NCBI RefSeq assembly: GCF_025980345.1
Contig: NZ_JAPDUI010000008.1
Span: forward strand, 1-64,000
Reading direction: 5' to 3'
DNA: 64,000 nt
DNA from: Arenimonas sp. GDDSR-1
GTDB taxonomy: Bacteria > Pseudomonadota > Gammaproteobacteria > Xanthomonadales > Xanthomonadaceae
The notes beneath the pieces are model-generated. The model was given only the letters and a program-made list of their open reading frames with translations. It searched no databases and had not been told where the DNA came from. Positions 43,562 through 54,026 of this stretch are shown piece by piece; position 1 is the stretch's first letter; each line of letters opens with the position of its first letter. Both the position numbers and the translations under genes were made by a program.

Positions 43562-43954
43562 ATGTCCGCGCAAAAACGACCCCTGTCACCGCATCTGCAG
43601 ATCTACAGCAAGCAGATTACCTCCGTGATGTCCATCCTGCACCGCATCACCGGCATCATTCTGGCCATCGGCAGTCTGGGGCTGCTGTGGATTCTGGTCG
43701 CGCTATCGCTCGGGGAAGCGGCCTTCAGCACTACCCAGGCTTGCCTGTCCTCCAGTTTTGGGCGGTTCGTGCTGCTCGCCTTCAGTGCCTGCCTGATGTA
43801 CCACTTCTTCAACGGCATCCGCCATCTGCTCTGGGACGCCGGTAAAGGTTTTGCAATCCCGGATGTCTATCGGTCCGGCTACGCCGTGATTGCCTTGACG
43901 GTGCTGTGTACCGCCGGTATCTGGTGGTTGGCCCTGCAGGGAGGTGCGGCATGA
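43562..43954 (+). CDS. sdhC: succinate dehydrogenase cytochrome b556 subunit
   Basis: A 130-residue membrane anchor with three helices. It opens RPLSPHLQIYSKQITSVMSILHRITG, the ubiquinone and haem region, and later has MYHFFNGIRHLLWDAG, with the conserved His that binds haem b. It anchors SdhAB to the inner membrane and helps pass electrons to ubiquinone. The stop overlaps sdhD (ATGA). Confidence 0.95.
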   Translation: MSAQKRPLSPHLQIYSKQITSVMSILHRITGIILAIGSLGLLWILVALSLGEAAFSTTQACLSSSFGRFVLLAFSACLMYHFFNGIRHLLWDAGKGFAIPDVYRSGYAVIALTVLCTAGIWWLALQGGAA

Positions 43955-44331
43955 ATCTGCGCGATCCTCTGGCCACCGCCCGCGGTCTGGGTTCGGCCAA
44001 AACCGGATTCGGCCATTGGTGGGCGCAACGCGTCAGCGCCGTGGTGCTGGCCTTGCTGACCCCTTTTGCCGTCTATTGCCTTGCCCGTTACGGCATCGCC
44101 GATTACGCCGCGCTGAAAGCACAGTTCGCCAACCCGCTGTGGAGCGCCGCGCTGGTGCTTTATGTGCTCGCGCTGTTCTGGCACGCGCGCCTAGGTCTGC
44201 AGGTGGTGGTCGAAGACTACGTCCATCACGGCGCTTTTGAAATCGTGCTGCAGGTGCTGATCAAAATCGTTTTTTCCTTCGCTGCCGTGGCTGCCGTGAT
44301 CGCCATCGTCCGCCTCGCTTCGGGTTCCTGA
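43951..44331 (+). CDS. sdhD: succinate dehydrogenase membrane anchor subunit
   Basis: A 126-residue, three-helix anchor starting [38 protein letters not shown], the standard SdhD pattern. [19 protein letters not shown] contains the haem ligand and quinone-site residues. I chose ATG 43951 because it begins the family homology and overlaps sdhC by four bases. sdhA follows after seven bases. Confidence 0.94.
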   Translation: MNLRDPLATARGLGSAKTGFGHWWAQRVSAVVLALLTPFAVYCLARYGIADYAALKAQFANPLWSAALVLYVLALFWHARLGLQVVVEDYVHHGAFEIVLQVLIKIVFSFAAVAAVIAIVRLASGS

Positions 44332-44338
44332 GAATTTT

Positions 44339-46132
44339 ATGAGTCAAGCCTACAAAATCACTGAGCACCAGTACGACATGATCGTGGTCGGCGCCGGCGG
44401 CGCCGGCCTGCGGGCGACCTTCGGGCTGGCCGCCAAAGGACTTAAAACCGCCTGCATCAGCAAGGTGTTCCCGACCCGATCGCACACCGTGGCGGCCCAG
44501 GGCGGCATTTCCGCGGCTCTGGCCAACATGGGCGAAGACGATTGGCGCTATCACTTCTTCGATACCGTCAAGGGTTCCGACTGGCTCGGCGACCAGGACG
44601 CCATCGAATACATGTGCCGCGAGGCCATCCCGGCCATCATCGAACTCGAGCATTACGGCGTGCCGTTCTCGCGTACCGAAGAGGGCAAGATCTACCAGCG
44701 TCCGTTCGGCGGCATGACCACCCGTTACGGCGAAGGTCCGCCGGCCCAGCGCACCTGCGCGGCAGCCGACCGCACCGGCCATGCCATCCTGCATACGCTG
44801 TACCAGCAGTCACTGAAGCATGATGCCAAGTTTTTCATCGAATTCTTCGCGCTTGATCTGATCATGGACGAGGAGGGCGTCTGCCGAGGCGTCATCGCGC
44901 TTGACATGGCCGAAGGCACCATTCACGTGTTCCGCGCCCACGGCGTGGTGCTCGCCACCGGCGGTTACGGCCGCGCCTACTTCTCGGCGACCTCGGCACA
45001 TACCTGTACCGGCGACGGCGGCGGCATGGCCCTGCGTGCCGGATTGCCGTTGCAGGACATGGAGTTCGTGCAGTTCCATCCGACCGGCATCTACGGTGCC
45101 GGCTGCCTGATTACCGAAGGCGTCCGCGGCGAAGGCGGCATCCTGCGCAACGATTCCGGGGAGCGCTTCATGGAGCGCTACGCACCCAGCGTCAAGGATC
45201 TGGCGCCGCGCGACATGGTCAGCCGTTCGATGACCATCGAAATCCGCGAAGGCCGCGGTGTCGGCCCGAAAAAGGACCACATCCATCTCGACCTGACGCA
45301 TCTCGACCCGGCAGTGATCCACGAGAAACTGCCCGGCATTTCCGAAACCGCGAAAATCTTCGCCGGCGTCGATGTCACCAAACAGCCGATTCCGGTCCTG
45401 CCGACCGTGCACTACAACATGGGCGGTCTGCAGACCAACTACCATGGCGAAGTGGTCACCCTGAAGAACGGCGATCCCAACAGCGTGGTTCCCGGACTAT
45501 ACTCCATCGGCGAGGCGGCCTGCGTATCCGTTCACGGCGCCAACCGTCTGGGATCGAACTCGCTGCTCGATCTGGTGGTGTTCGGCCGTGCCGTCGCCAA
45601 CCGCTGCGCCGAAACCATCAAACCGAACATGCCGCATAAATCGTTGCCGGCATCGGCCTTGGACAAGTCCTTGGCCAATTTGGACAAACTGCGGTTCGCC
45701 AGCGGCTCGACGCCGACCGCGGAAATCCGCGACAACATGCAGCGCATCATGCAGAACGATGCCGCCGTGTTCCGCACCGGTGAAACCCTGCAGCAGGGCG
45801 TGGTCAAGATCCGGGAAGCGTTCAAGAGCTTCGAGGACGTCAAGGTCTCCGACCGGTCGCTGGTCTGGAACTCGGATCTCATCGAAACCCTGGAACTGCA
45901 GAATCTGCTCGGCCAGGCCGTGGTCACCATGGTCTCGGCGGAGAACCGCAAGGAATCCCGTGGTGCCCACGCCCGCGAGGACTTCAAGACCCGCGATGAT
46001 GAGAACTGGATGAAGCACACCCTGACGTGGATCGATGACAAGGGTGATACCGTCATCGATTACCGCCCGGTGCATCTCAACACGCTCAGCTCGGATGTGG
46101 CTTACATCCCGCCTAAAGAACGCAAATATTGA
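44339..46132 (+). CDS. sdhA: succinate dehydrogenase flavoprotein subunit
   Basis: A 597-residue FAD-linked dehydrogenase. Landmarks are [17 protein letters not shown] (FAD Rossmann loop), the covalent-FAD His in [19 protein letters not shown], the active-site region [39 protein letters not shown] and [17 protein letters not shown]. It oxidises succinate to fumarate and passes electrons to SdhB. Length is normal. It is followed not by sdhB but by a lipoprotein gene. Confidence 0.97.
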   Translation: MSQAYKITEHQYDMIVVGAGGAGLRATFGLAAKGLKTACISKVFPTRSHTVAAQGGISAALANMGEDDWRYHFFDTVKGSDWLGDQDAIEYMCREAIPAIIELEHYGVPFSRTEEGKIYQRPFGGMTTRYGEGPPAQRTCAAADRTGHAILHTLYQQSLKHDAKFFIEFFALDLIMDEEGVCRGVIALDMAEGTIHVFRAHGVVLATGGYGRAYFSATSAHTCTGDGGGMALRAGLPLQDMEFVQFHPTGIYGAGCLITEGVRGEGGILRNDSGERFMERYAPSVKDLAPRDMVSRSMTIEIREGRGVGPKKDHIHLDLTHLDPAVIHEKLPGISETAKIFAGVDVTKQPIPVLPTVHYNMGGLQTNYHGEVVTLKNGDPNSVVPGLYSIGEAACVSVHGANRLGSNSLLDLVVFGRAVANRCAETIKPNMPHKSLPASALDKSLANLDKLRFASGSTPTAEIRDNMQRIMQNDAAVFRTGETLQQGVVKIREAFKSFEDVKVSDRSLVWNSDLIETLELQNLLGQAVVTMVSAENRKESRGAHAREDFKTRDDENWMKHTLTWIDDKGDTVIDYRPVHLNTLSSDVAYIPPKERKY

Positions 46133-46146
46133 TTGAGGTGTCACGA

Positions 46147-46749
46147 ATGAAACACATTTCACTGCTTGCCATCGCTCTAATTTCGCTTTCTCTTGGTGCT
46201 TGCAGCTCTACCATGAAAGCGGTAAAACCGGACGTCACCGGTAGCTTTCCCACCAAAGACGCACTGAAGCCTGAGGAAATTCTGGTCAATGAACCGCTTC
46301 CGTTGGCTGATTATCGTCGTCTGGCCTTTATCCAGGCCGGTGACCGCGGCGAAAGTTACGAGGATTTTATCCAAGAGTCGGTATCAAATATCGGCTTTTT
46401 CCAAAAAGTGCTGAACAAACAGGGTTTCGAACAGGAACTCATCACCAGTGGAAAATCCGATTCAGTAAGTAACATATCTGACTTAATCGGCCTCCGTCAG
46501 GCGGCCAAGGCTTATGGGCCGTTCCTTGTGGTCAGGACCAATGTCGAGTGGCTCGGAGGATACGACTACACCGCAAGCATCGAAGCCATAGATCCTGTTA
46601 CTGGACGCACACATTTTCATGCGAAACGCAAAGCATTCAACTGGGCCGGTTTGGACAAGCCTCTGTTCTATCCACTGTTCAACGGCTTTCTGAGCTGGGT
46701 GAACGCCAACAAACAGGCTCCCGCTGCTTCGGCTCCGGCACAGAACTGA
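46147..46749 (+). CDS. lipoprotein of unknown function between sdhA and sdhB
   Basis: A 200-residue protein with a lipoprotein signal peptide (MKHISLLAIALISLSLGACSS, lipobox LGAC, Cys19). The mature part reads DALKPEEILVNEPLPLADYRRLAFIQAGDRGESYEDFIQES, then a YDYTASIEAIDPVTGRTHFHAKRKAFNW section. It recalls periplasmic lipoproteins of the DUF4136/LpoB-like type only in general layout; I do not recognise the family. It lies 14 bases after sdhA and 27 before sdhB, on the same strand. Its composition is poorer in G+C than that of the flanking genes (26 of 60 bases at 46441-46500), which suggests insertion into the operon. Confidence 0.8.
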   Translation: MKHISLLAIALISLSLGACSSTMKAVKPDVTGSFPTKDALKPEEILVNEPLPLADYRRLAFIQAGDRGESYEDFIQESVSNIGFFQKVLNKQGFEQELITSGKSDSVSNISDLIGLRQAAKAYGPFLVVRTNVEWLGGYDYTASIEAIDPVTGRTHFHAKRKAFNWAGLDKPLFYPLFNGFLSWVNANKQAPAASAPAQN

Positions 46750-46776
46750 TTCCGGAACTTCCAACAGGAACAAAAC

Positions 46777-47565
46777 ATGGCTGAATTTACCCTGCCGGCA
46801 AACTCGAAAATCACCAAAGGCACGCACTTTCCCGCCAAGTCCGGCGGAAAGAATCTGCGCAGCTTCAAAATCTACCGTTGGAACCCGGATGATGCCGCAA
46901 ACCCACGCGTCGATACCTATGAAATCGATCTTGACCAGTGCGGCCCGATGGTGCTGGATGCGCTGATCAAGATCAAGAACGAAATCGATCCGACCCTGAC
47001 CTTCCGCCGTTCCTGCCGCGAAGGCATCTGCGGCTCGTGCGCCATGAACATCGACGGCAGCAATACCCTGGCCTGCACCAAGGCCATCGATGAATGCGGA
47101 AAGAAGGAAGTGCCGATCTATCCGCTGCCGCACATGCCGGTGATCAAGGATCTGGTTCCCGACCTGTCGCATTTCTACGCGCAGTATGCTTCGATCAAAC
47201 CCTGGATCCGAACCCAGTCGGCCACGCCGGCCTCCGGGGAGCGCCTGCAGTCCAAGGAAGACCGCGCCAAGCTTGATGGCCTGTACGAGTGCATCCTTTG
47301 CGCCTGCTGCAGCACCAGCTGCCCGAGTTACTGGTGGAACGGCGACCGTTATCTCGGGCCGGCCATTCTGCTGCAGGCCTACCGCTGGATCATCGATTCG
47401 CGCGATGAAGATACCGGTGCCCGTCTGGACGAACTGGAAGATCCGTTCAAACTGTACCGCTGCCACACCATCATGAACTGCGCCCGCACCTGCCCGAAAG
47501 GCCTGAATCCGGCCAAAGCCATCGGCGAGATCAAGAAGCTGATCCTGCAGCGTCACGGAGCCTGA
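46777..47565 (+). CDS. sdhB: succinate dehydrogenase iron-sulfur subunit
   Basis: A 262-residue Fe-S protein with all three clusters visible: [16 protein letters not shown] (2Fe-2S, with a further Cys in LACTK), [16 protein letters not shown] (4Fe-4S) and [17 protein letters not shown] (4Fe-4S/3Fe-4S). It wires SdhA to the membrane quinone site. The N-terminal [19 protein letters not shown] extension is typical of Xanthomonadales-like SdhB. The MAPEG gene begins one base after its stop. Confidence 0.97.
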   Translation: MAEFTLPANSKITKGTHFPAKSGGKNLRSFKIYRWNPDDAANPRVDTYEIDLDQCGPMVLDALIKIKNEIDPTLTFRRSCREGICGSCAMNIDGSNTLACTKAIDECGKKEVPIYPLPHMPVIKDLVPDLSHFYAQYASIKPWIRTQSATPASGERLQSKEDRAKLDGLYECILCACCSTSCPSYWWNGDRYLGPAILLQAYRWIIDSRDEDTGARLDELEDPFKLYRCHTIMNCARTCPKGLNPAKAIGEIKKLILQRHGA

Positions 47566-47566
47566 G

Positions 47567-47983
47567 ATGGGCAATCCGCTGTTCTGGCCGATGATTGCGA
47601 TGGCGGGACTGACCTTCCTGGTCTGGCTGCGCATGTTCCAGACCCGGGTCGGTGAAATGAAACGCCGCCGCATCCATCCGCAATCCGTGGCGCAAAGCGC
47701 GCAGATGGCGCAGCTCGTCGAGGACAGCCGGGCTGCCGATAATTTCCGCAATCTTTTCGAATTGCCGGTCCTGTTCTATGCGGCCATGCTGCTGTGCCTG
47801 CAGGCCGGAATCGATTCCGTGGCCATCCTGGTGCTGGCTTGGGCATTTGTGGCGTTGCGCGCCCTGCACAGTTATATCCACTGCACCTACAACCGGGTCA
47901 TGGACCGGTTCAAAGCCTATGTGCTCAGCGGTTTCGTGCTCTGGGCCATCTGGGGTCTGCTGGTCTGGAACTGGCTGGGCTGA
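47567..47983 (+). CDS. MAPEG-family membrane protein
   Basis: A 138-residue, four-helix membrane protein of the MAPEG superfamily (microsomal glutathione transferase-like). It has the pattern [10 protein letters not shown]..., [25 protein letters not shown] (conserved Glu/Asn/Pro) and [27 protein letters not shown]. The bacterial role is poorly known. It is translationally linked to sdhB upstream and to sdhE downstream (overlap TGATG), so it is a fixed part of this operon. Confidence 0.88.
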   Translation: MGNPLFWPMIAMAGLTFLVWLRMFQTRVGEMKRRRIHPQSVAQSAQMAQLVEDSRAADNFRNLFELPVLFYAAMLLCLQAGIDSVAILVLAWAFVALRALHSYIHCTYNRVMDRFKAYVLSGFVLWAIWGLLVWNWLG

Positions 47984-48240
47984 TGCCCGGAGTCGGGGAA
48001 AATCCGGAAATCAAACGCCTGCGCTGGCGTTGCCGTCGCGGCATGCGTGAACTCGACCAGTTGATGCTGCGCTACCTCGACCGGCGCTGGCCCATGGCGG
48101 AGGACGCGGAAAGAGCCGTATTCCTACAATTGCTCGACTGTGAAGACGATAAGCTGTGGCGGTGGTTCATGGGGCGCGAACGCCCGGAGAATGCCGAACT
48201 CGATGCCCTCGTCACCCTTATCGCCGGATTGCCGGCCTGA
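47983..48240 (+). CDS. sdhE: SdhE flavinylation factor (SDHAF2/YgfY homologue)
   Basis: An 85-residue helical protein that helps attach FAD to SdhA. The diagnostic RGxxE motif is present ([11 protein letters not shown], about 18-28), followed by a conserved acidic helix and [20 protein letters not shown]. The start codon overlaps the MAPEG stop. With DUF1674 at the head of the locus, both known SdhA-maturation factors flank the structural genes. Confidence 0.93.
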   Translation: MPGVGENPEIKRLRWRCRRGMRELDQLMLRYLDRRWPMAEDAERAVFLQLLDCEDDKLWRWFMGRERPENAELDALVTLIAGLPA

Positions 48241-48667
48241 ATGCCGGACTCCGGCGCTGGCGCGCCAGGCGATCACTGTCCTTCTGGTGATCGCCATCAG
48301 CTGCATCATCGGGTCCGATACCGGACTGCTCTGGCAAGCCATCCTGACCGGCGCTGCACTTTTTGAAGCCTGGGTCGGCCTGAAATCCATCTCAGACTTC
48401 AAACCGTTCACGCTGCAACGCGATGCCGCCGATGGCTATTGCATGGATGACGGGTGCGGCCTCAAGCCGATCTCCGGCGTGCATTGGCGCGATTTCGGGT
48501 ATCTGGCCATCCAGCATTATCATCAGGATGGCCGCCGCCGTGCCGCGCTGTGGTGGCTGTTGCTGATGCCGGTGCGGCAGCGCCGGCAGCTGCACTTATG
48601 GATGAATGTCCCTGCAACGCGGGATGTGGCGGAACTGCCAAGTATTCTCGTAAACCCAGTATCATAG
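48191..48667 (+). CDS. YgfX/CptA-like membrane protein (start uncertain)
   Basis: The recognisable part begins near [16 protein letters not shown] (48255 onward): a hydrophobic hairpin ([34 protein letters not shown]), then a soluble C-terminal domain with [17 protein letters not shown] and [16 protein letters not shown]. Order sdhE-ygfX is conserved in Proteobacteria, and YgfX has been described as an SdhE partner and as a proposed toxin acting on FtsZ/MreB. ATG 48191 and ATG 48203 both lie inside sdhE in another frame; neither has an ideally spaced ribosome-binding site, so the N-terminus is provisional. Confidence 0.65.
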   Translation: MPNSMPSSPLSPDCRPECRTPALARQAITVLLVIAISCIIGSDTGLLWQAILTGAALFEAWVGLKSISDFKPFTLQRDAADGYCMDDGCGLKPISGVHWRDFGYLAIQHYHQDGRRRAALWWLLLMPVRQRRQLHLWMNVPATRDVAELPSILVNPVS

Positions 48668-48671
48668 AGCG

Positions 48672-49916
48672 ATGTTCCAACCTCTGACTGCCGCCATCGG
48701 ACTCCGCTATCTGCGTGCCAAGCGCCGAAACGGATTCATATCCTTTATTTCGCTGGCATCGGTTCTCGGCATCTTCATCGGCGTGGTTGCCCTGATTACC
48801 ACCATCTCGGTCATGAACGGTTTCCAGGATGAGCTGCGCAACCGCATTCTGGGCACCGTGGCCCATGCCACCATTGAAGGCGTCAACGGTTCCTTGCCCG
48901 ACTGGCAGCGTGCCGTTGCACTCGCGGAAAAACACCCGCGTGTAATCGGCGCTGCGCCCTACGTGCAGACCGAAACCCTGCTGCAGGCGCAGAGCAAGCA
49001 GGGCGCGCTTCTGCGCGGCATTGAACCGGCGCTGGAGGGCAGGGTGTCGGAACTGCCCCGGAAAATGGTGCAGGGCCGTCTGGACAGTCTTGCTCCCGGC
49101 AGCTTCAACATCGTGCTCGGCTCGGAGCTGGCCGCAGCGCTCAATGTCCGGGTCGGCGATTCGGTCAATGCCTTCGTCAGCGAATCGGTGGCCACGCCGT
49201 TCGGCTCCATGCCCCGCGCCAAACGCTTCACCGTGACCGGAATTTTTTCCGTGGGCGCGCAGGAGTACGACTACGGACTGGCGCTCGTACATATGAAGGA
49301 CGCGCAGACCCTGCTGCGCATGGGTGATGACGCCACCGGGGTCCGGCTCAAGCTCGATGACATCTGGCAGGCCTGGTCGGTGGCACGCGATCTGGCCAAC
49401 CGCATGGAAGGCATATACCAGGTCCGCGACTGGACCCGTGATCACGCCAATTTCTTCCGAGCGCTCAAAATGGAAAAAACGGTGATGTTCATTTTGCTGT
49501 CGCTGGTGATCGCAATCGCCGCCTTCAATCTGGTGTCCTCGCAGGTCATGCTGGTGCAGGACAAACAGGCCGATATCGCCATTCTGCGCACCCTCGGCAT
49601 GTCACCGGCACAGGTCATGCAGGTGTTCACGGTCCAGGGATTGGTCATCGGTCTGGTCGGCGTGGCGCTCGGAACCGCTGCCGGCGTAATGCTTTCCCTC
49701 AATCTGAGTGCGCTGGTGCGCGTCATCGAATCCCTGACCGGCAACGAGCTGATGCCCTCCGATGTCTACTACATCAGCGGCGTACCGACCGTGGTCAATG
49801 CCCCGGATGTCCTGCTCATCGTCGCGGTCGCCATCGCCATGTGCCTGCTGGCCACCATCTATCCGGCCTGGCGCGCGGCGCGCACCAATCCGGTCGAGGC
49901 GCTGCGCTATGAGTGA
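48672..49916 (+). CDS. lipoprotein-releasing system permease (LolC/LolE/LolF type)
   Basis: A 414-residue ABC permease with four membrane segments: one near the N-terminus ([39 protein letters not shown]), a large periplasmic domain (about 50-270) and three near the C-terminus. Together with LolD it detaches outer-membrane lipoproteins for Lol[28 protein letters not shown] is the family fingerprint. Only one permease gene accompanies lolD here, so it may form a homodimer (LolF type), unless a second lies elsewhere. It overlaps lolD by eight bases. Confidence 0.93.
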   Translation: MFQPLTAAIGLRYLRAKRRNGFISFISLASVLGIFIGVVALITTISVMNGFQDELRNRILGTVAHATIEGVNGSLPDWQRAVALAEKHPRVIGAAPYVQTETLLQAQSKQGALLRGIEPALEGRVSELPRKMVQGRLDSLAPGSFNIVLGSELAAALNVRVGDSVNAFVSESVATPFGSMPRAKRFTVTGIFSVGAQEYDYGLALVHMKDAQTLLRMGDDATGVRLKLDDIWQAWSVARDLANRMEGIYQVRDWTRDHANFFRALKMEKTVMFILLSLVIAIAAFNLVSSQVMLVQDKQADIAILRTLGMSPAQVMQVFTVQGLVIGLVGVALGTAAGVMLSLNLSALVRVIESLTGNELMPSDVYYISGVPTVVNAPDVLLIVAVAIAMCLLATIYPAWRAARTNPVEALRYE

Positions 49917-50595
49917 CATCATTCTGCAGGGTTTGAATCTCGGAAAAACCTACCAGGAAGGCGATTTGGTCACGCCGGTTTTTTCCGGCATCAACATCCA
50001 GATCCGTGCCGGCGAATCCCTGGCAATCGTCGGGGCATCCGGCTCGGGCAAGAGCACCTTGCTGCATCTGCTGGCCGGACTCGATGCGCCCACCGAGGGC
50101 GATGTCAGCCTGCTGGGCGATGATCTTTACCGGCACTCGGAAGCGGAGAAGGGCCGGTTGCGTAACCGCCATCTCGGGTTCATCTACCAGTTTCACCATC
50201 TGCTTCCGGAATTCACCGCGCTCGAGAACGTGATGATGCCGCTGTTGATCAATGGCACTTCATCGGCCAAGGCCTCCGCGCCGGCCCGTGAGCTTCTCGA
50301 GCAGGTCGGCCTGTCGCACCGTTTGGCACACAAACCCGGTGAGCTGTCCGGAGGCGAGCGTCAGCGCGTTGCCGTAGCGCGAGCCCTGGTCAACCGGCCG
50401 GCCTGCATTCTGGCCGATGAACCGACCGGAAACCTGGATGAAAAAACCGCCGAGTCGGTGTTCAATCTGCTGTTGGACCTGAAACAGCAGCAGCAAACCG
50501 CTCTGGTCATCGTCACCCATGATCACCGGATCGCGGATCGATGCGGGCGTTCGCTCGAACTGTTCCGCGGGCAATTGCGGGAACGTGCGGGGTGA
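49909..50595 (+). CDS. lolD: lipoprotein-releasing system ATP-binding protein
   Basis: A 228-residue ABC ATPase: Walker [10 protein letters not shown] (about 38-46), signature [15 protein letters not shown], Walker [13 protein letters not shown]. The [22 protein letters not shown] segment is typical of LolD. It powers extraction of lipoproteins from the inner membrane with the upstream permease. Its start lies inside the permease gene and its stop overlaps a GTG start of comEC, so three genes are coupled. Confidence 0.95.
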   Translation: MSDIILQGLNLGKTYQEGDLVTPVFSGINIQIRAGESLAIVGASGSGKSTLLHLLAGLDAPTEGDVSLLGDDLYRHSEAEKGRLRNRHLGFIYQFHHLLPEFTALENVMMPLLINGTSSAKASAPARELLEQVGLSHRLAHKPGELSGGERQRVAVARALVNRPACILADEPTGNLDEKTAESVFNLLLDLKQQQQTALVIVTHDHRIADRCGRSLELFRGQLRERAG

Positions 50596-52910
50596 GTTCC
50601 CGGGTGCAGCCCCGTCTGCACCCCTTTCACCTGTTCGCCTTCGCCCTCGGGGTTGCCGTCCTACAGCGCATGCCGGCATTGCCCGATGCCGGGCTTTGTC
50701 TTTTTCTGATGGCAGTCTCGGGTTTCCTGTTCTTCCGGTACCCGCGGCACGGCATGCTTCCGGCGTTCTTTTTCGGCGCCCTGTTCGCCGCCTGGACCGC
50801 CAGCGGCGTGCTTTCGCAGCGGCTTGCTTTGTCGGAGTCCGGTTCCCGCGGTGAAATCACCGCCGCAATCACGGACCTGCCGCAACGCAGACAGGACCAG
50901 TGGCAGTTCGAAGCGGAAGTCATCGACAGCGCCGATTTTCCGGCGCTTGCCGGCCGGCGCGTCAAGCTGGCATGGTACCGAACCAATGCCGTATTGGTTC
51001 CGGGCAACATCCACCGCTTTGAAGTCACTCTCCGGACTCCGAACGGTGTCTACAATCCCGGCGGTTTTGATGCCGAGCAGAGGGCGCTTCAGAAACGCTG
51101 GGCGGCACAGGGCTATGTCCGTCATGCAATCAGCGCCGAAGGCCACCGTGTCACCATCGACCGGATCCGGGATGCGCTGTCCGGACAGATCCGACGGCAG
51201 ATCGGCGACCGGCAGGCGCGCTTCGTCAGTGCATTGGCGCTTGGCGATACCCGTCTGCTGGATGATGCGGATTGGGAAATACTGCGGCGGACCGGAATCA
51301 CCCATCTCATCGCGATTTCCGGATTCCATGTCGGCATAGTGGCCTTGTCTGCGGCGTGGCTCGTGCTCGCCGTTTACCGCGTTCTGCCCACTCTGGGTCT
51401 GCGCCTGCCGCAGCCGAAGGCCGCAGCCTGGGCGGCCATTGCCGCGGCCTGGGCCTACACGGCTTTTGCCGGATTCGCTTTGCCGACGGTGCGCACGGCC
51501 CTGATGATCGCCGTATTCATGAGCTGCCGGCTGCTCGGACGACGTTGTACGGTGATCCATGCGGTGGCATTGAGCATGACGGCGATGCTGCTGTGGGATC
51601 CGCTGGCGATTCTCGCCCCCGGATTCTGGCTGAGCTTCGGCGGCGTGCTCTTTCTGGTCGCTTTCATGCCCGGGCAAAGCGGATCGGGAATGCTCCGGCC
51701 GTTCCTGCAGGCGCAATGGGTGGCTTCGCTCGGCTTATTGCCCCTGTCGCTCGGGTTCTTCGGCCAGACCACACTGGTCGGACCGTTGGTCAATCTGTTG
51801 GCCATTCCATGGATCAGTCTGGTCGTGGTTCCGCTGGCGCTGTTGGGCTGTCTGTTTGCCGGGATTGCGCCGATTGCAGAGGGCTTTTGGCATTCGGCCG
51901 CGGCACTGATGCAGTGGCTGTGGGTGCTGTTGCAGTGGCTGCAGGCGCTGCCCTGGTCAAGCCGCATGCTGCCGGAGGCCGGGTTGCCGGCGCTGCTGCT
52001 GGCCATGTTCGGCGTGTGTTTATTTCTCCTGCCCCGCCAGGTTCCCGGCCGCCGGCTCGGCCTGTTGCTGATGCTGCCGATACTGTTTCCAAAACCGGAT
52101 GTGATTCCTGAGGGGCAGCTGCGTGTGGCCATGATCGATGTCGGGCAGGGGACTTCGGTGCTGGTGCGGACGCACCGGCATGCCCTTCTTTACGATGCGG
52201 GACCCGGTCTGCCCGGCGGTTTCAGCCGCGGCGAGAGCACGGTACTGCCTGCGCTACGCGCACTGGATGTCCAGCGTCTGCACCGCGTCGTCATCAGTCA
52301 TGGCGATAACGACCACGCCGGGGGACTCGCGGCCATCCGAAACGGCATTCGTGTCGACCACATCGAGGCTTCCAGGCAGGCACTGCCGAAGGAGATACCG
52401 TACCGGGAATGTCTTGCCGGCGACCACTGGCAGTGGGATGGGGTCGAATTCGCCTATCTTTGGCCAGTGTCCCGCCATGCCGGCGGCGATAATGACCGGT
52501 CCTGCGTGTTATCGGTCAAAAGCGGTCAACGCCGCATTCTGCTGACCGGAGACATCAGTTCGGCGGCCGAGACCCAGCTGCTTGAACGCTACGGCAATGA
52601 ATTGAATGCGGAGATCATGCTGGTGCCGCATCACGGCAGCGCCGGATCCTCATCGGATCCCTTCATCGCCGCGGTCCGGCCACGGATTGCATTGATTTCG
52701 AGTGGTTTCCAGAACCGGTTCAGACACCCCCGGCGCGAAGTGGTTGCCCGCTACCGGAGCCACGGCGCGCTGACAGTCAATTCCGTGGAGACCGGTTGGG
52801 CGGAATTAGCCGGGACGCCGACGGGCTGGGCATGGACGCATCGGTCCCGATTCGATGACCGCCGGTATTGGCTGCGGGCAACCCCCGAGGACGCCGTAAC
52901 CGGTTATTAA
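50592..52910 (+). CDS. comEC: ComEC/Rec2 DNA-uptake channel
   Basis: A polytopic inner-membrane protein with three expected modules: an N-terminal OB-like DUF4131 region after the first helices, the central ComEC channel ([40 protein letters not shown]), and a C-terminal metallo-beta-lactamase-like domain ([54 protein letters not shown]). It imports single-stranded DNA in natural transformation. I chose GTG 50592 (772 aa), which overlaps the lolD stop; an upstream start at 50541 would run through lolD. Confidence 0.92.
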   Translation: MSSRVQPRLHPFHLFAFALGVAVLQRMPALPDAGLCLFLMAVSGFLFFRYPRHGMLPAFFFGALFAAWTASGVLSQRLALSESGSRGEITAAITDLPQRRQDQWQFEAEVIDSADFPALAGRRVKLAWYRTNAVLVPGNIHRFEVTLRTPNGVYNPGGFDAEQRALQKRWAAQGYVRHAISAEGHRVTIDRIRDALSGQIRRQIGDRQARFVSALALGDTRLLDDADWEILRRTGITHLIAISGFHVGIVALSAAWLVLAVYRVLPTLGLRLPQPKAAAWAAIAAAWAYTAFAGFALPTVRTALMIAVFMSCRLLGRRCTVIHAVALSMTAMLLWDPLAILAPGFWLSFGGVLFLVAFMPGQSGSGMLRPFLQAQWVASLGLLPLSLGFFGQTTLVGPLVNLLAIPWISLVVVPLALLGCLFAGIAPIAEGFWHSAAALMQWLWVLLQWLQALPWSSRMLPEAGLPALLLAMFGVCLFLLPRQVPGRRLGLLLMLPILFPKPDVIPEGQLRVAMIDVGQGTSVLVRTHRHALLYDAGPGLPGGFSRGESTVLPALRALDVQRLHRVVISHGDNDHAGGLAAIRNGIRVDHIEASRQALPKEIPYRECLAGDHWQWDGVEFAYLWPVSRHAGGDNDRSCVLSVKSGQRRILLTGDISSAAETQLLERYGNELNAEIMLVPHHGSAGSSSDPFIAAVRPRIALISSGFQNRFRHPRREVVARYRSHGALTVNSVETGWAELAGTPTGWAWTHRSRFDDRRYWLRATPEDAVTGY

Positions 52911-52980
52911 TCCGGCAAATTATCGCTATCCATGCCATCTCGGGTATGCTATCGGGAGTGCATTTGCAGGTTGATGAATT

Positions 52981-53592
52981 ATGCTGGAACTACTGATGTC
53001 GGGCGGTTGGGTCATGCTGCCGCTGTTGATTCTGGCCGTGGTGGCCACGGCCATTGCCTTGGAGCGCTTCTGGACGCTGCGGCGTTCGGAGGTCATTCCC
53101 CACGGCATCGGTCTGGAAATCGAACATTGGTCGCGTGGAAAGACCCTTGAAATCGGAGAAATCCAGCGCCTGCGTCAGGATTCGCCGATGGGCGAGCTGC
53201 TGGCCGCCGCCCTGCTGGTGCGTCACAAGCCGCGTGACGTCATCAAAGAGCGCATCGAAGATGTCGGCCGGCACATTACCCATGATCTGAACCGGTTTCT
53301 TCCGACCTTGGGAACCATCGCCTCGGTGGCCCCGCTTTTGGGCCTGCTGGGCACGGTCATCGGCATGATCCAGATGTTCCTGACCATTCTCAGCACCGGC
53401 GTCGGCGACGCCAACCAGCTTGCCGGCGGCATCGGCCAGGCGTTGATCTCGACGGCGGCCGGGCTCTGTCTGGCCATTCCGGCCCTGCTGCTGCACCGCT
53501 ATTTCCGGGGCCGCGTCACCGGTTATGTCATCGAGATGGAAAAAGTCGCCATCAATCTGCTGGATGTTCTCGAAGCACGGCAGGCGGACTGA
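52981..53592 (+). CDS. exbB: ExbB/TolQ-family proton channel subunit
   Basis: A 203-residue MotA/TolQ/ExbB protein with three membrane segments: about 8-28 (WVMLPLLILAVVATAIALERF), 112-135 (TLGTIASVAPLLGLLGTVIGMIQMF) and 150-175. The conserved APLLGLLGTVIGMI and GLCLAIPALL motifs are clear. It drives TonB- or Tol-like transducers with ExbD, encoded five bases downstream. Its place before msbA is shared with Xanthomonas and suggests an envelope-lipid link. Confidence 0.92.
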   Translation: MLELLMSGGWVMLPLLILAVVATAIALERFWTLRRSEVIPHGIGLEIEHWSRGKTLEIGEIQRLRQDSPMGELLAAALLVRHKPRDVIKERIEDVGRHITHDLNRFLPTLGTIASVAPLLGLLGTVIGMIQMFLTILSTGVGDANQLAGGIGQALISTAAGLCLAIPALLLHRYFRGRVTGYVIEMEKVAINLLDVLEARQAD

Positions 53593-53597
53593 CTCCG

Positions 53598-54026
53598 ATG
53601 CGTCTGGATACCGCAACCGGCGATGACGATGTCGAAATCAACCTGACCGCGTTGATCGATGTCGTTTTCACCCTCATCATTTTTTTCGTGGTGACCACCA
53701 GCTTCAACAACCGGTCGGCACTGAAGATCACGCTGCCCAACAGTGCCGCCAGCCAGGTCGAAGCGCAGCGTAAACCGCTCGTCGTGCTGATCGACCGCGC
53801 CGGTAATTATTACGTCGGCGACAGCGCCCTGGTCCGCAGCGATCTGGCCAGTCTCAAGGAAGCCATCCGGCAACAGGCCGGAACCGACACCGACCGCACC
53901 ATCGTCATCCAGGCCGATGCCAAGACCTCGCACCAGTCCGTCATCACGGCGATGGATGCCATCGGCCAGCTCGGCTTCAGCAGGCTGTCGATCGCCACGG
54001 CGCCGGAGAAACAGGGTGAGCGCTGA
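53598..54026 (+). CDS. exbD: ExbD/TolR-family protein
   Basis: A 142-residue protein with one N-terminal membrane helix carrying the essential Asp (VEINLTALIDVVFTLIIFFVVTTSF, Asp about residue 22) and a periplasmic domain ending VITAMDAIGQLGFSRLSIATAPE. It forms the proton channel with ExbB. The msbA GTG start lies within its last codons, so exbB, exbD and msbA form one unit. Confidence 0.93.
   Translation: MRLDTATGDDDVEINLTALIDVVFTLIIFFVVTTSFNNRSALKITLPNSAASQVEAQRKPLVVLIDRAGNYYVGDSALVRSDLASLKEAIRQQAGTDTDRTIVIQADAKTSHQSVITAMDAIGQLGFSRLSIATAPEKQGER

Noticed and set aside
48191-48667. SdhE-YgfX as a classical toxin-antitoxin pair
   Set aside because: The toxin-antitoxin reading of this pair is disputed. 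The operon context here points to succinate dehydrogenase assembly, so no toxin call was made.
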